Positions 38,001 to 53,000 of a stretch of DNA of 64,000 nucleotides are shown here, one piece after another. Below the pieces are notes generated by a model. That model did not search any database. It was not told the origin of the DNA and saw nothing but the letters and a program-made list of their open reading frames with translations. Position 1 is the first letter of the stretch, and each line of letters opens with the position of its first letter. Source of the DNA: Xestospongia bergquistia (taxonomy: Eukaryota; Porifera; Demospongiae; Haplosclerida; Petrosiidae); contig OZ014411.1 in the NCBI GenBank assembly GCA_963965975.1, forward strand, positions 11,982,501-12,046,500. Direction: 5' to 3'. Position numbers and translations under genes: made by a program.

Positions 38001-41000
38001 TGTAATATATTTAGGCGGGATTGACTCCAGTTATGTTAGCTGCAAGAAATGGCCACAAAGATGTGATTTCAATTTTAATACAGAGAGGAGCTAATCTAAA
38101 CTTTGTTGATCCAGTAAGTGTTTATGTGCATATGTTATATCATAAATCCAGAGCTTCATCATTATCAGCCTAATCTGGTTATTTAAAAAAATCTTCTATT
38201 TACTCCATTAAAACTTATGTTATATATTCATGTTATTATTAAGGTAATAATAGTTATCCAGTATTGATTAATCAATGTTTATTTTATATCGGGTTTGTGG
38301 ATGTTTTTTACTATTAATTTTATTTATTGCTCTAATTTGACAGTTGAAGATTTGTGTTTTATTGTAATAGGATGGCTGGCTAGCTCTTCATTATGCAAGT
38401 AATAATGGACATATTGATGTTGTTGAAATATTGCTTAATGATACTACTAATATTGACATTGTTACTAAGGTAATTCAGATGATAAGAATGAGTGTGCAAT
38501 CAAAGTAAATTTTTTTTTTATATTTGAATTTTTTAAGTCAAAATATTTACTATTAGAAGGAGTTATAAAATACATTTGTAACAAATAATACAGCAGTTTT
38601 TGCAAGTAAAGACTGTTGTATAATGCTTCTGAAAGTTTTAAGTAACAATGACTAAGATTTAGGTATGAAATTGATGAATTGTGATGGTGAATTACAATGT
38701 TAGTCTAATATTTGTATTAATAAGATTATAGTAAGAGTTGTTGCGAATAGTTTGGTTAATGTAAGAGTAGTTGATATCACTGATTCTTTTTTAAGTAGAG
38801 TTAATGTTTTGTAAGTTTGTAATGTCCTAGTGTAGTCATGTAATACATTCACAATAGTGTTAGCAGAAATAATTTAAAATCATCATAATATATTTGATTA
38901 GTTGATGTTAATGGTGTTATTGTAATATATTTAGGCGGGATTGACTCCAGTTATGTTAGGTGCAAGAAATGGCCACAAAGATGTGATTTCAATTTTAATA
39001 CAGAGAGGAGCTAATCTAAAATTTGTTGATCCAGTAAGTGTTTATATGCATATGTTATATTATAAATCCAGAGCTTCATCATTATCAGCCTAATCTGGTT
39101 ATTTAAAAAAATCTTCTATTTACTCCATTAAAACTTATGTTATATATTCATGTTATTGTTAAGGTAATAATAGTTATCCAGTATTGATTAATCAATGTTT
39201 ATTTTATATCGGGTTTGTGGATGTTTTTTACTATTAATTTTATTTATTGGTTTAATTTGACAGTTGAAGATTTGTGTTTTATTGTAATAGGATGGCTGGC
39301 TAGCTCTTCATTATGCAAGTTATAATGGACATACTGATGTTGTTGAAATATTGCTTAATGATACTACTAATATTGACATTGTTACTAAGGTAATTCAGAT
39401 GATAAGAATGAGTGTGCAATCAAAGTAATTTTTTTTATATTTGAATTTTTTAAGTCAAAGTATTTACTATTAGAAGGAGTTATAAAATAAATTTGTAACA
39501 AGTAATACAGCAGTTTTTGCAAGTAAAGACTGTTGCATAATGCTTCTGAAAGTTTTAAGTAACAATGACTAAGATTTAGGTATGAAATTGATGAATTGTG
39601 ATGGTGAATTACAATGTTAGTCTAATATTTGTATTAATAAGATTATAGTAAGAGTTGTTGCGAATAGTTTGGTTAATGTAAGAGTAGTTAATATCACTGA
39701 TACTTTTTTAAGTAGAGTTAATGTTTTGTAAGTTTGTAATGTCCTAGTGTAGTCATGTAATACATTTACAATAGTGTTAGCAGAGATAATTTAAAATCAT
39801 CATAATATATTTGATTAGTTGATGTTAATGGTGTTACTGTAATATATTTAGGCGGGATTGACTCCAGTTATGTTAGGTGCAAGAAATGGCCACAAAGATG
39901 TGATTTCAATTTTAATACAGAGAGGAGCTAATCTAAACATTGTTGATCTAGTAAGTGTTTATGTACATATGTTATGTTATAAATCCAGAGCTTCATCATT
40001 ATCAGCCTAATCTGGTTATGTAAAAAAATCTTCTATTTACTCCATTAAAACTTATGTTATGTATCCATGTTATTGTTAAGGTAATAATAGTTATCCAGTA
40101 TTGATTAAGCAATGTTTATTTTATATCGGGTTTGTGGATGCTTTTTACTATTAATTTTATTTATTGTTCTAATTTGACAGTTGAAGATTTGTCTTTTATT
40201 CTAATAGTATGGAGTGATGGCTCTTCATTATGCAAGTAATAATGGACATACTGATGTTGTTGAAATATTGCTTAATCATACTACTAATATTGACGTTCTT
40301 ATTAAGGTAATTCAGATGATAAAAATGAGTGTGCAACCTAAGTAAAATTATTTTTTTATATTTGAATTTTTTAAGTCAAAATATTTACTATTAGAAGGAG
40401 CTATAAATTGAATTTGTAACAACTAATTCAGCAGACTTTGTAAATAAAGACTGCTGTATATAAAATAATGAGATTATAATAAAAGTTGTTACGAATAGTT
40501 TGGTTAATGTAAGAGTAGTTGATATCACTGATACTTTTTAAGTAGAGTTAATGTTTTGTAAGTTTGTAATGTCCTAGTGTAGTCATGTCATACATTTACA
40601 ATAGTGTTAGCAAAGATAATTTACAATAATCATAATATATTTGATTAGTTGATGTTAATGGTGTTACTGTAATATATTTAGGCGGGATTGACTCCAGTTA
40701 TGTTAGCTGCAAGAAATGGCCACAAAGATGTGATTTCAATTTTAATACAGAGAGGAGCTAATCTAAACTTTGTTGATCCAGTAAGTGTTTATGTGCATAT
40801 GTTATATTATAAATCCAGAGCTTCATCATTATCAGCCTAATCTGGTTATTTAAAAATCTTCTATTTACTCCATTAAAACTTATGTTATGTATTCATGTTA
40901 TTGTTAAGGTAATAATAGTTATCCAGTATTGATTAATCAATGTTTATTTTATATCGGGTTTGTGGATGTTTTTTACTATTAATTTTATTTATTGGTCTAA

Positions 41001-44000
41001 TTTGACAGTTGAAGATCTGTCTTTTATTTTAATAGTATGGAGTGATGGCTCTTCATTATGCAAGTAATAATGGACATATTGATGTTGTTGAAATATTGCT
41101 TAATGATACTACTAATATTGACATTGTTACTAAGGTAATTCAGATGATAAGAATGAGTGTGCAATCTAAGTAAATTTTTTTTTTTTTAATTTTTTAAGTC
41201 AAAATATTTACTATTAGAAAGAGTTATAAAATAAATTTGTAACAAGTAATACAGCAGTTTTTGCATGTAAAAACTGTTGTATATAAAAAATAATGCTTCT
41301 GAAAGTTTTAAGTAACAATGACTAAGATTTAGGTATGAAATTGATGAATGATGATGGTGAATTACAATGTTAGTCTAATATTTGTATTGATAAGATTATA
41401 GTAAGAGTTGTTGCGAATAGTTTGGTTAATGTAAGAGTAGTTGATATCACTGATACTTTTTTAAGTAGAGTTAATGTTTTGTAAGTTTGTAATGTCCTAG
41501 TGTAGTCATGTAATACATTTACAATAGTGTTAGCAGAGATAATTTACAATAATCATAATATATTTGATTAGTTGATGTTAATGATGTTACTGTAATATAT
41601 TTAGGAGGGATTGACTCCAGTTATGTTAGGTGCAAGAAATGGCCACAAAGATGTGATTTCAATTTTAATACAGAGAGGAGCTAATCTAAACGTTGTTAAT
41701 CCAGTAAGTGTTTATGTGCATATGTTTTATTATAAATCCAGAGCTTCATCATTATCAGCCTAATCTGGTTATGTAAAAAAATCTTCTATTTACTCCATTA
41801 AAACTTATGTTATGTATCCATGTTATTGTTAAGGTAATAATAGTTATCCAGTATTGATTAATCAATGTTTATTTTATATATCGGCTCCGTGGATGCTTTT
41901 ACTATTAATTTTATTAATTGGTCTAATTTGACAGTTGAAGATTTGTGTTTTATTGTAATAGGATGGCTGGCTAGCTCTTCATTATGCAAGTAATAATGGA
42001 CATACTGATGTTGTTGAAATATTGCTTAATGATACTACTAATATTGACGGTATTACTAAGGTAATTGAGATGATAAGAATGAGTGTGCAATCTAAGTAAA
42101 ATTATTTTTTTTATATTTAAATTTTTTAAGTCAAAATATTTACTATTAGAAGGAGTTATAAAATAAATTTGTAACAAGTAATACAGCAGTTTTTGCATGT
42201 AAAAACTGTTGTATCTAAAAAATAATGCTTCTGAAAGTTTTAAGTAACAATGACTAAGATTTAGGTATGAAATTGATGAATGATGATGGTGAATTACAAT
42301 GTTAGTCTAATATTTGTATTGATAAGATTATAGTAAGAGTTGTTGCGAATAGTTTGGTTAATGTAGGAGTAGTTGATATCACTGATACTTTTTTAAGTAG
42401 AGTTAATGTTTTGTAAGTTTGTAATGTCCTAGTGTAGTCATGTAATACATTTACAATAGTGTTAGCAGAGATAATTTACAATAATCATAATATATTTGAT
42501 TAGTTGATGTTAATGATGTTACTGTAATATATTTAGGAGGGATTGACTCCAGTTATGTTAGGTGCAAGAAATGGCCACAAAGATGTGATTTCAATTTTAA
42601 TACAGAGAGGAGCTAATCTAAACGTTGTTAATCCAGTAAGTCTTTATGTGCATATGTTATATTATAAATCCAGAGCTTCATCATTATCAGCCTAATCTGG
42701 TTATGTAAAAAAATCTTCTATTTACTCCATTAAAACTTATGTTATGTATCCATGTTATTGTTAAGGTAATAATAGTTATCCAGTATTGATTAATCAATGT
42801 TTATTTTATATATCGGCTTCGTGGATGCTTTTTACTATTAATTTTATTAATTGGTCTAATTTGACAGTTGAAAATTTGTGTTTTATTGTAATAGGATGGC
42901 TGGCTAGCTCTTCATTATGCAAGTAATAATGGACATACTGATGTTGTTGAAATATTGCTTAATGATACTACTAATATTGACATTGTTACTAAGGTAATTG
43001 AGATGATAAGAATAAGTGTGCAATCTAACTAAAATTTTTTTTTTTAAATTTTTTAAGTCAAAATATTTACTATTAGAAGGAGTTATAAAATAAATTTGTA
43101 ACAAGTAATACAGCAGTTTTTGCAAGTAAAGACTGTTGTATATAAAAAATAATGCTTCTTGAAGTTTTAATTAAAAATGACTGAGATTTAGGTATGAAAA
43201 TGATGAATGATGATGGTGAATTACAATGTTAGTCTAATATTTGTATTAATAAGATTATAGTAAGATTTGTTTCGAATAGTTTGGTTAATGTAAGAGTAGT
43301 TGATATCACTGATACTTTTTTAATTAGAGTTAATGTTTTGTAAGTTTATAATGCCCTAGTGTAGTCATGTAATACATTCACAATAGTGTTAGCAGAGATA
43401 ATTTACAATAATCATAATATATTTGATTAGTTGATGTTAATGGTTTTACTGTAATATATTTAGGAGGGATTGACTCCAGTTATGTTAGCTGCAAGAAATG
43501 GCCACAAAGATGTGATTTCAATTTTAATACAGAGAGGAGCTAATCTAAACGTTGTCAATCCAGTAAGTGTTTATGTGCATATGTTATGTTATAAATCCAG
43601 AGCTTCATCATTATCAGCCTAATCTGGTTATGTAAAAAAATCTTCTATTTACTCCATTAAAACTTATGTTATGTATCCATGTTATTGTTAAGGTAATAAT
43701 AGTTATCCAGTATTGATTAATCAATGTTTATTTTATATATTGGCTCCGTGGATGCTTTTTACTATTAATTTTATTTAGTGGTCTAGTTTGACAGTTGAAA
43801 ATTTGTGTTTTATTGTAATAGGATGGCTGGTTAGCTCTTCATTATGCAAGTAATAATGGACATACTGATGTTGTTGAAATATTGCTTAACGATACTACTA
43901 ATATTGACATTGTTACTAAGGTAATTCAGATGATAAGAATGAGTGTGCAATCTAACTAAAATTATTTTTTCTATTTGAATTTTTAAGTCAAAATATTTAC

Positions 44001-47000
44001 TATTAGAAGGAGTTATAAAATAAATTTGTAACAAGTAATACAGCAGATTTTGTATGTAAAGACTGTTGTATATAAAAAATAATGCTTCTTGAAGTTTTAA
44101 TTAAAAATGACTGAGATTTAGGTATGAAATTGATGAATAGTGATGTTGAATTACAATGTTAGTCTAATATTTGTATTAATAAGATTATAGTAAGATTTCT
44201 TTCGAATAATTTTGTTAATGTAAGAGTAGTTAATATCACTGATACTTTTTTAATTAGAGTTAATGTTTTGTAAGTTTGTAATGTCCTAGTGTAGTCATGT
44301 AATACATTTACAATAGTGTTAGCAGAGATAATTTAAAATCATCATAATATATTTGATTAGTTGATGTTAATGGTGTTACTGTAATATATTTAGGCGGGAT
44401 TGACTTCAGTTATGTTAGGTGCAAGAAATGGCCACAAAGATGTGATTTTAATTTTAATACAGAGAGGAGCTAATCTAAACGTTGATGATCCAGTAAGTGT
44501 TTATGTGCATATGTTATATTATAAATCCAGAGCTTCATCATTATCAGCCTAATCTGGATATGTAAAAAAATCTTCTATTTAGTCCATTAAAACTTATGTT
44601 ATGTATCCATGTTATTGTTAAGGTAATCATAGTTATCCAGTATTGATTAATCAATGTTTATTTTATATATCGGCTCCGTGGATGCTTTTTACTATTAATT
44701 TTATTAATTGGTCTAATTTGACAGTTGAAGATTTGTGTTTTATTGTAATAGGATGGCTGGCTAGCTCTTCATTATGCAAGTAATAATGGACATACTGATG
44801 TTGTTGAAATATTGCTTAATGATACTACTAATATTGACGGTATTACTAAGGTAATTGAGATGATAAGAATGAGTGTGCAATCTAAGTAAAATTATTTTTT
44901 TTATATTTAAATTTTTTAAGTCAAAATATTTACTATTAGAAGGAGTTATAAAATAAATTTGTAACAAGTAATACAGCAGTTTTTGAAAGTAAAGACTGTT
45001 GTATATAAAAAAATAATGCTTCTTGAAGTTTTAATTAAAAATGACTGAGATTTAGGTATGAAAATGATGAATGATGATGGTGAATTACAATGTTAGTCTA
45101 ATATTTGTATTAATAAGATTATAGTAAGATTTGTTTCGAATAGTTTGGTTAATGTAAGAGTAGTTGATATCACTGATACTTTTTTAATTAGAGTTAATGT
45201 TTTGTAAGTTTATAATGCCCTAGTGTAGTCATGTAATACATTCACAATAGTGTTAGCAGAGATAATTTACAATAATCATAATATATTTGATTAGTTGATG
45301 TTAATGGTGTTACTGTAATATATTTAGGAGGGATTGACTCCAGTTATGTTAGGTGCAAGAAATGGCCACAAAGATGTGATTTCAATTTTAATACAGAGAG
45401 GAGCTAATCTAAACGTTGTCAATCCAGTAAGTGTTTATGTGCATATGTTATGTTATAAATCCAGAGCTTCATCATTATCAACCTAATCTGGTTATGTAAA
45501 AAAATCTTCTATTTACTCCATTAAAACTTATGTTATGTATCCATGTTATTGTTAAGGTAATAATAGTTATCCAGTATTGATTAATCAATGTTTATTTTAT
45601 ATATCGGCTCCGTGGTTGCTTTTTACTATTAATTTTATTTAGTGGTCTAATTTGACAGTTGAAGGTTTGTGTTTTATTGTAATAGGATGGCTGGCTAGCT
45701 CTTCATTATGCAAGTAATAATGGACATACTGATGTTGTTGAAATATTGCTTAACCATACTACTAATATTGACATTGTTACTAAGGTAATTGAGATGATAA
45801 GAATGAGTGTGCAATCTAACTAAAATTATTTTTTCTATTTGAATTTTTAAGTCAAAATATTTACTATTAGAAGGAGTTATAAAATAAATTTGTAACAAGT
45901 AATACAGCAGATTTTGTATGTAAAGACTGTTGTATATAAAAAATAATGCTTCTTGAAGTTTTAATTAAAAATGACTGAGATTTAGGTATGAAATTGATGA
46001 ATAGTGATGGTGAATTACAATGTTAGTCTAATATTTGTATTAATAAGATTATAGTAAGATTTCTTTTGAATAATTTTGTTAATGTAAGAGTAGTTAATAT
46101 CACTGATACTTTTTTAATTAGAGTTAATGTTTTGTAAGTTTGTAATGTCCTAGTGTAGTCATGTAATACATTTACAATAGTGTTAGCAGAGATAATTTAA
46201 AATCATCATAATATATTTGATTAGTTGATGTTAATGGTTTTACTGTAATATATTTAGGCGGGATTGACTCCAGTTATGTTAGGTGCAAGAAATGGCCACA
46301 AAGATGTGATTTCAATTTTAATACAGAGAGGAGCTAATCTAAACGTTGTTAATCCAGTAAGTCTTTATGTGCATATGTTATATTATAAATCCAGAGCTTC
46401 ATCATTATCAGCCTAATCTGGTTATTTAAAAAAATATTCTATTTACTCCATTAAAACTTATGTTATGTATCCATGTTATTGTTAAGGTAATCATAGTTAT
46501 CCAGTATTGATTAATCAATGTTTATTTTATATATCGGCTTCGTGGATGCTTTTTACTATTAATTTTATTTAGTGATCTAGTTTGACAGTTGAAGATTTGT
46601 CTTTTATATTAATAGTATGGAGTGATGGCTCTTCATTATGCAAGTAATAATGGACATACTGATGTTGTTGAAATATTGCTTAACGATACTACTAATATTG
46701 ACATTGTTACTAAGGTAATTCAGATGATAAGAATGAGTGTGCAATCTAAGTAAAATTATTTTTTTTATATTTAAATTTTTTAAGTCAAAATATTTACTAT
46801 TAGAAAGAGTTATAAAATAAATTTGTAACAAGTAATACAGCAGATTTTGCAAGTAAAGACTGTTGTATATAAAAAATAATGCTTCTTGAAGTTTTAATTA
46901 AAAATGACTGAGATTTAGGTATGAAATTGATGAATGGTGATGGTGAATTACAATGTTAGTCTAATATTTGTATTAATAAGATTATAGTAAGAGTTGTTGC

Positions 47001-50000
47001 GAATAGTTGGGTTAATGTAAGAGTAGTTGATATCACTGATACTTTTTTAAGTAGAGTTAATGTTTTGTAAGTTTGTAAAGTCCTAGTGTAGTCATGTAAT
47101 ACATTCACAATAGTGTTAGCAGAGATAATTTAAAATCATCATAATATATTTGATTAGTTGATGTTAATGGTGTTACTGTAATATATTTAGGCGGGATTGA
47201 CTCCAGTTATGTTAGGTGCAAGAAATGGCCACAAAGATGTGATTTCAATTTTAATACAGAGAGGAGCTAATCTAAACATTGTTGATCTAGTAAGTGTTTA
47301 TGTACATATGTTATGTTATAAATCCAGAGCTTCATCATTATCAGCCTAATCTGGTTATGTAAAAAAATCATCTATTTACTCCATTAAAACTTATGTTATG
47401 TATCCATGTTATTGTTAAGGTAATAATAGTTATCCAGTATTGATTAATCAATGTTTATTTTATATATCGGCTCCGTGGATGCTTTTTACTATTAATTTTA
47501 TTTAGTGGTCTAATTTCACAGTTGAAAATTTGTGTTTTATTGTAATAGGATGGCTGGTTAGCTCTTCATTATGCAAGTAATAATGGACATACTGATGTTG
47601 TTGAAATATTGCTTAACGATACTACTAATATTGACATTGTTACTAAGGTAATTCAGATGATAAGAATGAGTGTGCAATCTAACTAAAATTATTTTTTCTA
47701 TTTGAATTTTTAAGTCAAAATATTTACTATTAGAAGGAGTTATAAATTAAATTTGTAACAAGTAATACAGCAGATTTTGTATGTAAAGACTGTTGTATAT
47801 AAAAAATAATGCTTCTTGAAGTTTTAATTAAAAATGACTGAGATTTAGGTATGAAATTGATGAATAGTGATGTTGAATTACAATGTTAGTCTAATATTTG
47901 TATTAATAAGATTATAGTAAGATTTCTTTCAAATAATTTTGTTAATTTAAGAGTAGTTAATATCACTGATACTTTTTTAATTAGAGTTAATGTTTTGTAA
48001 GTTTGTAATGTGCTAGTGTAGTCATGTAATACATTTACAATAGTGTTAGCAGAGATAATTTAAAATCATCATAATATATTTGATTAGTTGATGTTAATGG
48101 TGTCACTGTAATATATTTAGGAGGGATTGACTCCAGTTATGTTAGGTGCAAGAAATGGCCACAAAGATGTGATTTCAATTTTAATACAGAGAGGAGCTAA
48201 TCTAAACGTTGTTAATCCAGTAAGTCTTTGTGTGCATATGTTATGTTATAAATCCAGAGCTTCATCATTATCAACCTAATCTGGTTATTTAAAAAAATCT
48301 TCTATTTACTCCATTAAAACTTATGTTATGTATCCATGTTATTGTTAAGGTAATCATAGTTATCCAGTATTGATTAATCAATGTTTATTTTATATATCGG
48401 CTTCGTGGATGCTTTTTACTATTAATTTTATTTAGTGATCTAGTTTGACAGTTGAAGATTTGTCTTTTATATTAATAGTATGGAGTGATGGCTCTTCATT
48501 ATGCAAGTAATAATGGACATACTGATGTTGTAGAAATATTGCTTAACGATACTACTAATATTGACATTGTTACTAAGGTAATTCAGATGATAAGAATGAG
48601 TGTGCAATCTAACTAAAATAATTTTTTCTACTTGAATTTTAGTGTCAAAATATTTACTATTAGAAGGAGTTATAAAATAAATTTGTAACAAGTAATACAG
48701 TAGATTTTGCAAGTAAAGACTGTTGTATATAAAAAATAATAGTTCTTGAAGTTTTAATTAAAAATGACTGAGATTTAGGTATGAAATTGATGAATGGTGA
48801 TGGTGAATTACAATGTTAGTCTAATATTTGTATTAATAAGATTATAGTAAGAGTTATTGCGAATAGTTTGGTTAATGTAAGAGTAGTTGATATCACTGAT
48901 TCTTTTTTAAGTAGAGTTAATGTTTTGTAAGTTTGTAATGTCCTAGTGTAGTCATGTAATACATTTACAATAGTGTTAGCAGAGATAATTTAAAATCATC
49001 ATAATATATTTGATTAGTTGATGTTAATGGTTTTACTGTAATATATTTAGGAGGGATTGACTCCAGTTATGTTAGGTGCAGGCAATGGCCACAAAGATGT
49101 GATTTCAATTTTAATACAGAGAGGAGCTAATCTAAACATTGTTGATCCAGTAAGTGTTTATGTGCATATGTTATATTATAAATCCAGAGCTTCATCATTA
49201 TCAGCCTAATCTGGTTATTTAAGAAATCTTCTATTTACTCCATTAAAACTTATGTTATGTATCCATGTTATTGTTAAGGTAATAATAGTTATCCAGTATT
49301 GATTAATCAATGTTTATTTTATATCGGGACTGTGGATATTTTTTACTATTAATTTTATTTATTGGTCTAATTTGACAGTTGAAGATTTGTGTTTTATTGT
49401 AATAGGATGGCTGGCTAGCTCTTCATTATGCAAGTAATAATGGACATACTGATGTTGTTGAAATATTGCTTAACCATACTACTAATATTGACATTGTTAC
49501 TAAGGTAATTCAGATGATAAGAATGAGTGTGCAATCTAACTAAAATTATTTTTTCTATTTGAATTTTTTAAGTCAAAATATTTACTATTAGGAGTTATAA
49601 AATAAATTTGTAACAAGTAATACAGCATATTTTGCAAGTAAAGACTGTTGTACATAAAAAATAATGCTTCTTAAATTTTTAAGTAACAATGACTGAGATT
49701 TAGGTATGAAATTGATGAATGATGATGGTGAATTACAATGTTAGTCTAATTATTGTATTAATAAGATTATAGTAAGAGTTGTTGCGAATAGTTTGGTTAA
49801 TGTAAGAGTAGTTTATATCACTGATACTTTTTTAAGTAGAGTTAATGTTTTGTAAGTTTGTAAAGTCCTAGTGTAGTCATGTAATACATTCACAATAGTG
49901 TTAGCAGAGATAATTTAAAATCATCATAATATATTTGATTAGTTGATGTTAATGGTGTTACTGTAATATATTTAGGCGGGATTGACTCCAGTTATGTTAG

Positions 50001-53000
50001 GTGCAAGAAATGGCCACAAAGATGTGATTTCAATTTTAATACAGAGAGGAGCTAATCTAAACATTGTTGATCTAGTAAGTGTTTATGTACATATGTTATG
50101 TTATAAATCCAGAGCTTCATCATTATCAGCCTAATCTGGTTATGTAAAAAAATCATCTATTTACTCCATTAAAACTTATGTTATGTATCCATGTTATTGT
50201 TAAGGTAATAATAGTTATCCAGTATTGATTAATCAATGTTTTTTTTATATATCGGCTCCGTGGATGCTTTTTACTATTAATTTTATTTAGTGGTCTAATT
50301 TCACAGTTGAAAATTTGTGTTTTATTGTAATAGGATGGCTGGTTAGCTCTTCATTATGCAAGTAATAATGGACATACTGATGTTGTTGAAATATTGCTTA
50401 ACGATACTACTAATATTGACATTGTTACTAAGGTAATTCAGATGATAAGAATGAGTGTGCAATCTAACTAAAATTATTTTTTCTATTTGAATTTTTAAGT
50501 CAAAATATTTACTATTAGAAGGAGTTATAAATTAAATTTGTAACAAGTAATACAGCAGATTTTGTATGTAAAGACTGTTGTATATAAAAAATAATGCTTC
50601 TTGAAGTTTTAATTAAAAATGACTGAGATTTAGGTATGAAATTGATGAATAGTGATGTTGAATTACAATGTTAGTCTAATATTTGTATTAATAAGATTAT
50701 AGTAAGATTTCTTTCAAATAATTTTGTTAATTTAAGAGTAGTTAATATCACTGATACTTTTTTAATTAGAGTTAATGTTTTGTAAGTTTGTAATGTGCTA
50801 GTGTAGTCATGTAATACATTTACAATAGTGTTAGCAGAGATAATTTAAAATCATCATAATATATTTGATTAGTTGATGTTAATGGTGTCACTGTAATATA
50901 TTTAGGAGGGATTGACTCCAGTTATGTTAGGTGCAAGAAATGGCCACAAAGATGTGATTTCAATTTTAATACAGAGAGGAGCTAATCTAAACGTTGTTAA
51001 TCCAGTAAGTCTTTGTGTGCATATGTTATGTTATAAATCCAGAGCTTCATCATTATCAACCTAATCTGGTTATTTAAAAAAATCTTCTATTTACTCCATT
51101 AAAACTTATGTTATGTATCCATGTTATTGTTAAGGTAATCATAGTTATCCAGTATTGATTAATCAATGTTTATTTTATATATCGGCTTCGTGGATGCTTT
51201 TTACTATTAATTTTATTTAGTGATCTAGTTTGACAGTTGAAGATTTGTCTTTTATATTAATAGTATGGAGTGATGGCTCTTCATTATGCAAGTAATAATG
51301 GACATACTGATGTTGTAGAAATATTGCTTAACGATACTACTAATATTGACATTGTTACTAAGGTAATTCAGATGATAAGAATGAGTGTGCAATCTAACTA
51401 AAATAATTTTTTCTACTTGAATTTTAGTGTCAAAATATTTACTATTAGAAGGAGTTATAAAATAAATTTGTAACAAGTAATACAGTAGATTTTGCAAGTA
51501 AAGACTGTTGTATATAAAAAATAATAGTTCTTGAAGTTTTAATTAAAAATGACTGAGATTTAGGTATGAAATTGATGAATGGTGATGGTGAATTACAATG
51601 TTAGTCTAATATTTGTATTAATAAGATTATAGTAAGAGTTATTGCGAATAGTTTGGTTAATGTAAGAGTAGTTGATATCACTGATACTTTTTTAAGTAGA
51701 GTTAATGTTTTGTAAGTTTGTAAAGTCCTAGTGTAGTCATGTAATACATTCACAATAGTGTTAGCAGAGATAATTTAAAATCATCATAATATATTTGATT
51801 AGTTGATGCTAATGGTGTTACTGTAATATATTTAGGAGGGATTGACTCCAGTTATGTTAGGTGCAAGAAATGGCCACAAAGATGTGATTTCAATTTTAAT
51901 ACAGAGAGGAGCTAATCTAAACATTGTTGATCTAGTAAGTGTTTATGTACATATGTTATGTTATAAATCCAGAGCTTCATCATTATCAGCCTAATCTGGT
52001 TATGTAAAAAAATCATCTATTTACTCCATTAAAACTTATGTTATGTATCCATGTTATTGTTAAGGTAATAATAGTTATCCAGTATTGATTAATCAATGTT
52101 TATTTTATATATCGGCTCCGTGGATGCTTTTTACTATTAATTTTATTTAGTGGTCTAATTTCACAGTTGAAAATTTGTGTTTTATTGTAATAGGATGGCT
52201 GGTTAGCTCTTCATTATGCAAGTAATAAAGGACATACTGATGTTGTTGAAATATTGCTTAATGATACTACTAATATTGACATTGTTACTAAGGTAATTCA
52301 GAAGATAAGAATGAGTGTGCAATCTAAGTAAAGTTATTTGAATTTTTTAAGTCAAAATATTTACTATTAGAAGGAGTTATAAAATAAATTTGTAACAAGT
52401 AATACAGCAGTTTTTGCAAATAAAGTCTGTTGTATATAAAAAATAGTGCTTCTGAAAGTTTTAAGTAACAATGACTGAGATTTAGGTATGAAATTGATGA
52501 ATGATGATGGTGAATTACAATGTTAGTCTAATATTTGTATTAATAAGATTATAGTAAGAGTTGTTGCGAATAGTTTGGTTAATGTAAGAGTAGTTGATAT
52601 CACTGATTCTTTTTTAAGTAGAGTTAATGTTTTGTAAGTTTGTAATGTCCTAGTGTAGTCATGTAATACATTTACAATAGTGTTAGCAGAGATAATTTAA
52701 AATCATCATAATATATTTGATTAGTTGATGTTAATGGTGTCACTGTAATATATTTAGGAGGGATTGACTCCAGTTATGTTAGGTGCAAGAAATGGCCACA
52801 AAGATGTGATTTCAATTTTAATACAGAGAGGAGCTAATCTAAACGTTGTTAATCCAGTAAGTCTTTGTGTGCATATGTTATGTTATAAATCCAGAGCTTC
52901 ATCATTATCAACCTAATCTGGTTATTTAAAAAAATCTTCTATTTACTCCATTAAAACTTATGTTATGTATCCATGTTATTGTTAAGGTAATCATAGTTAT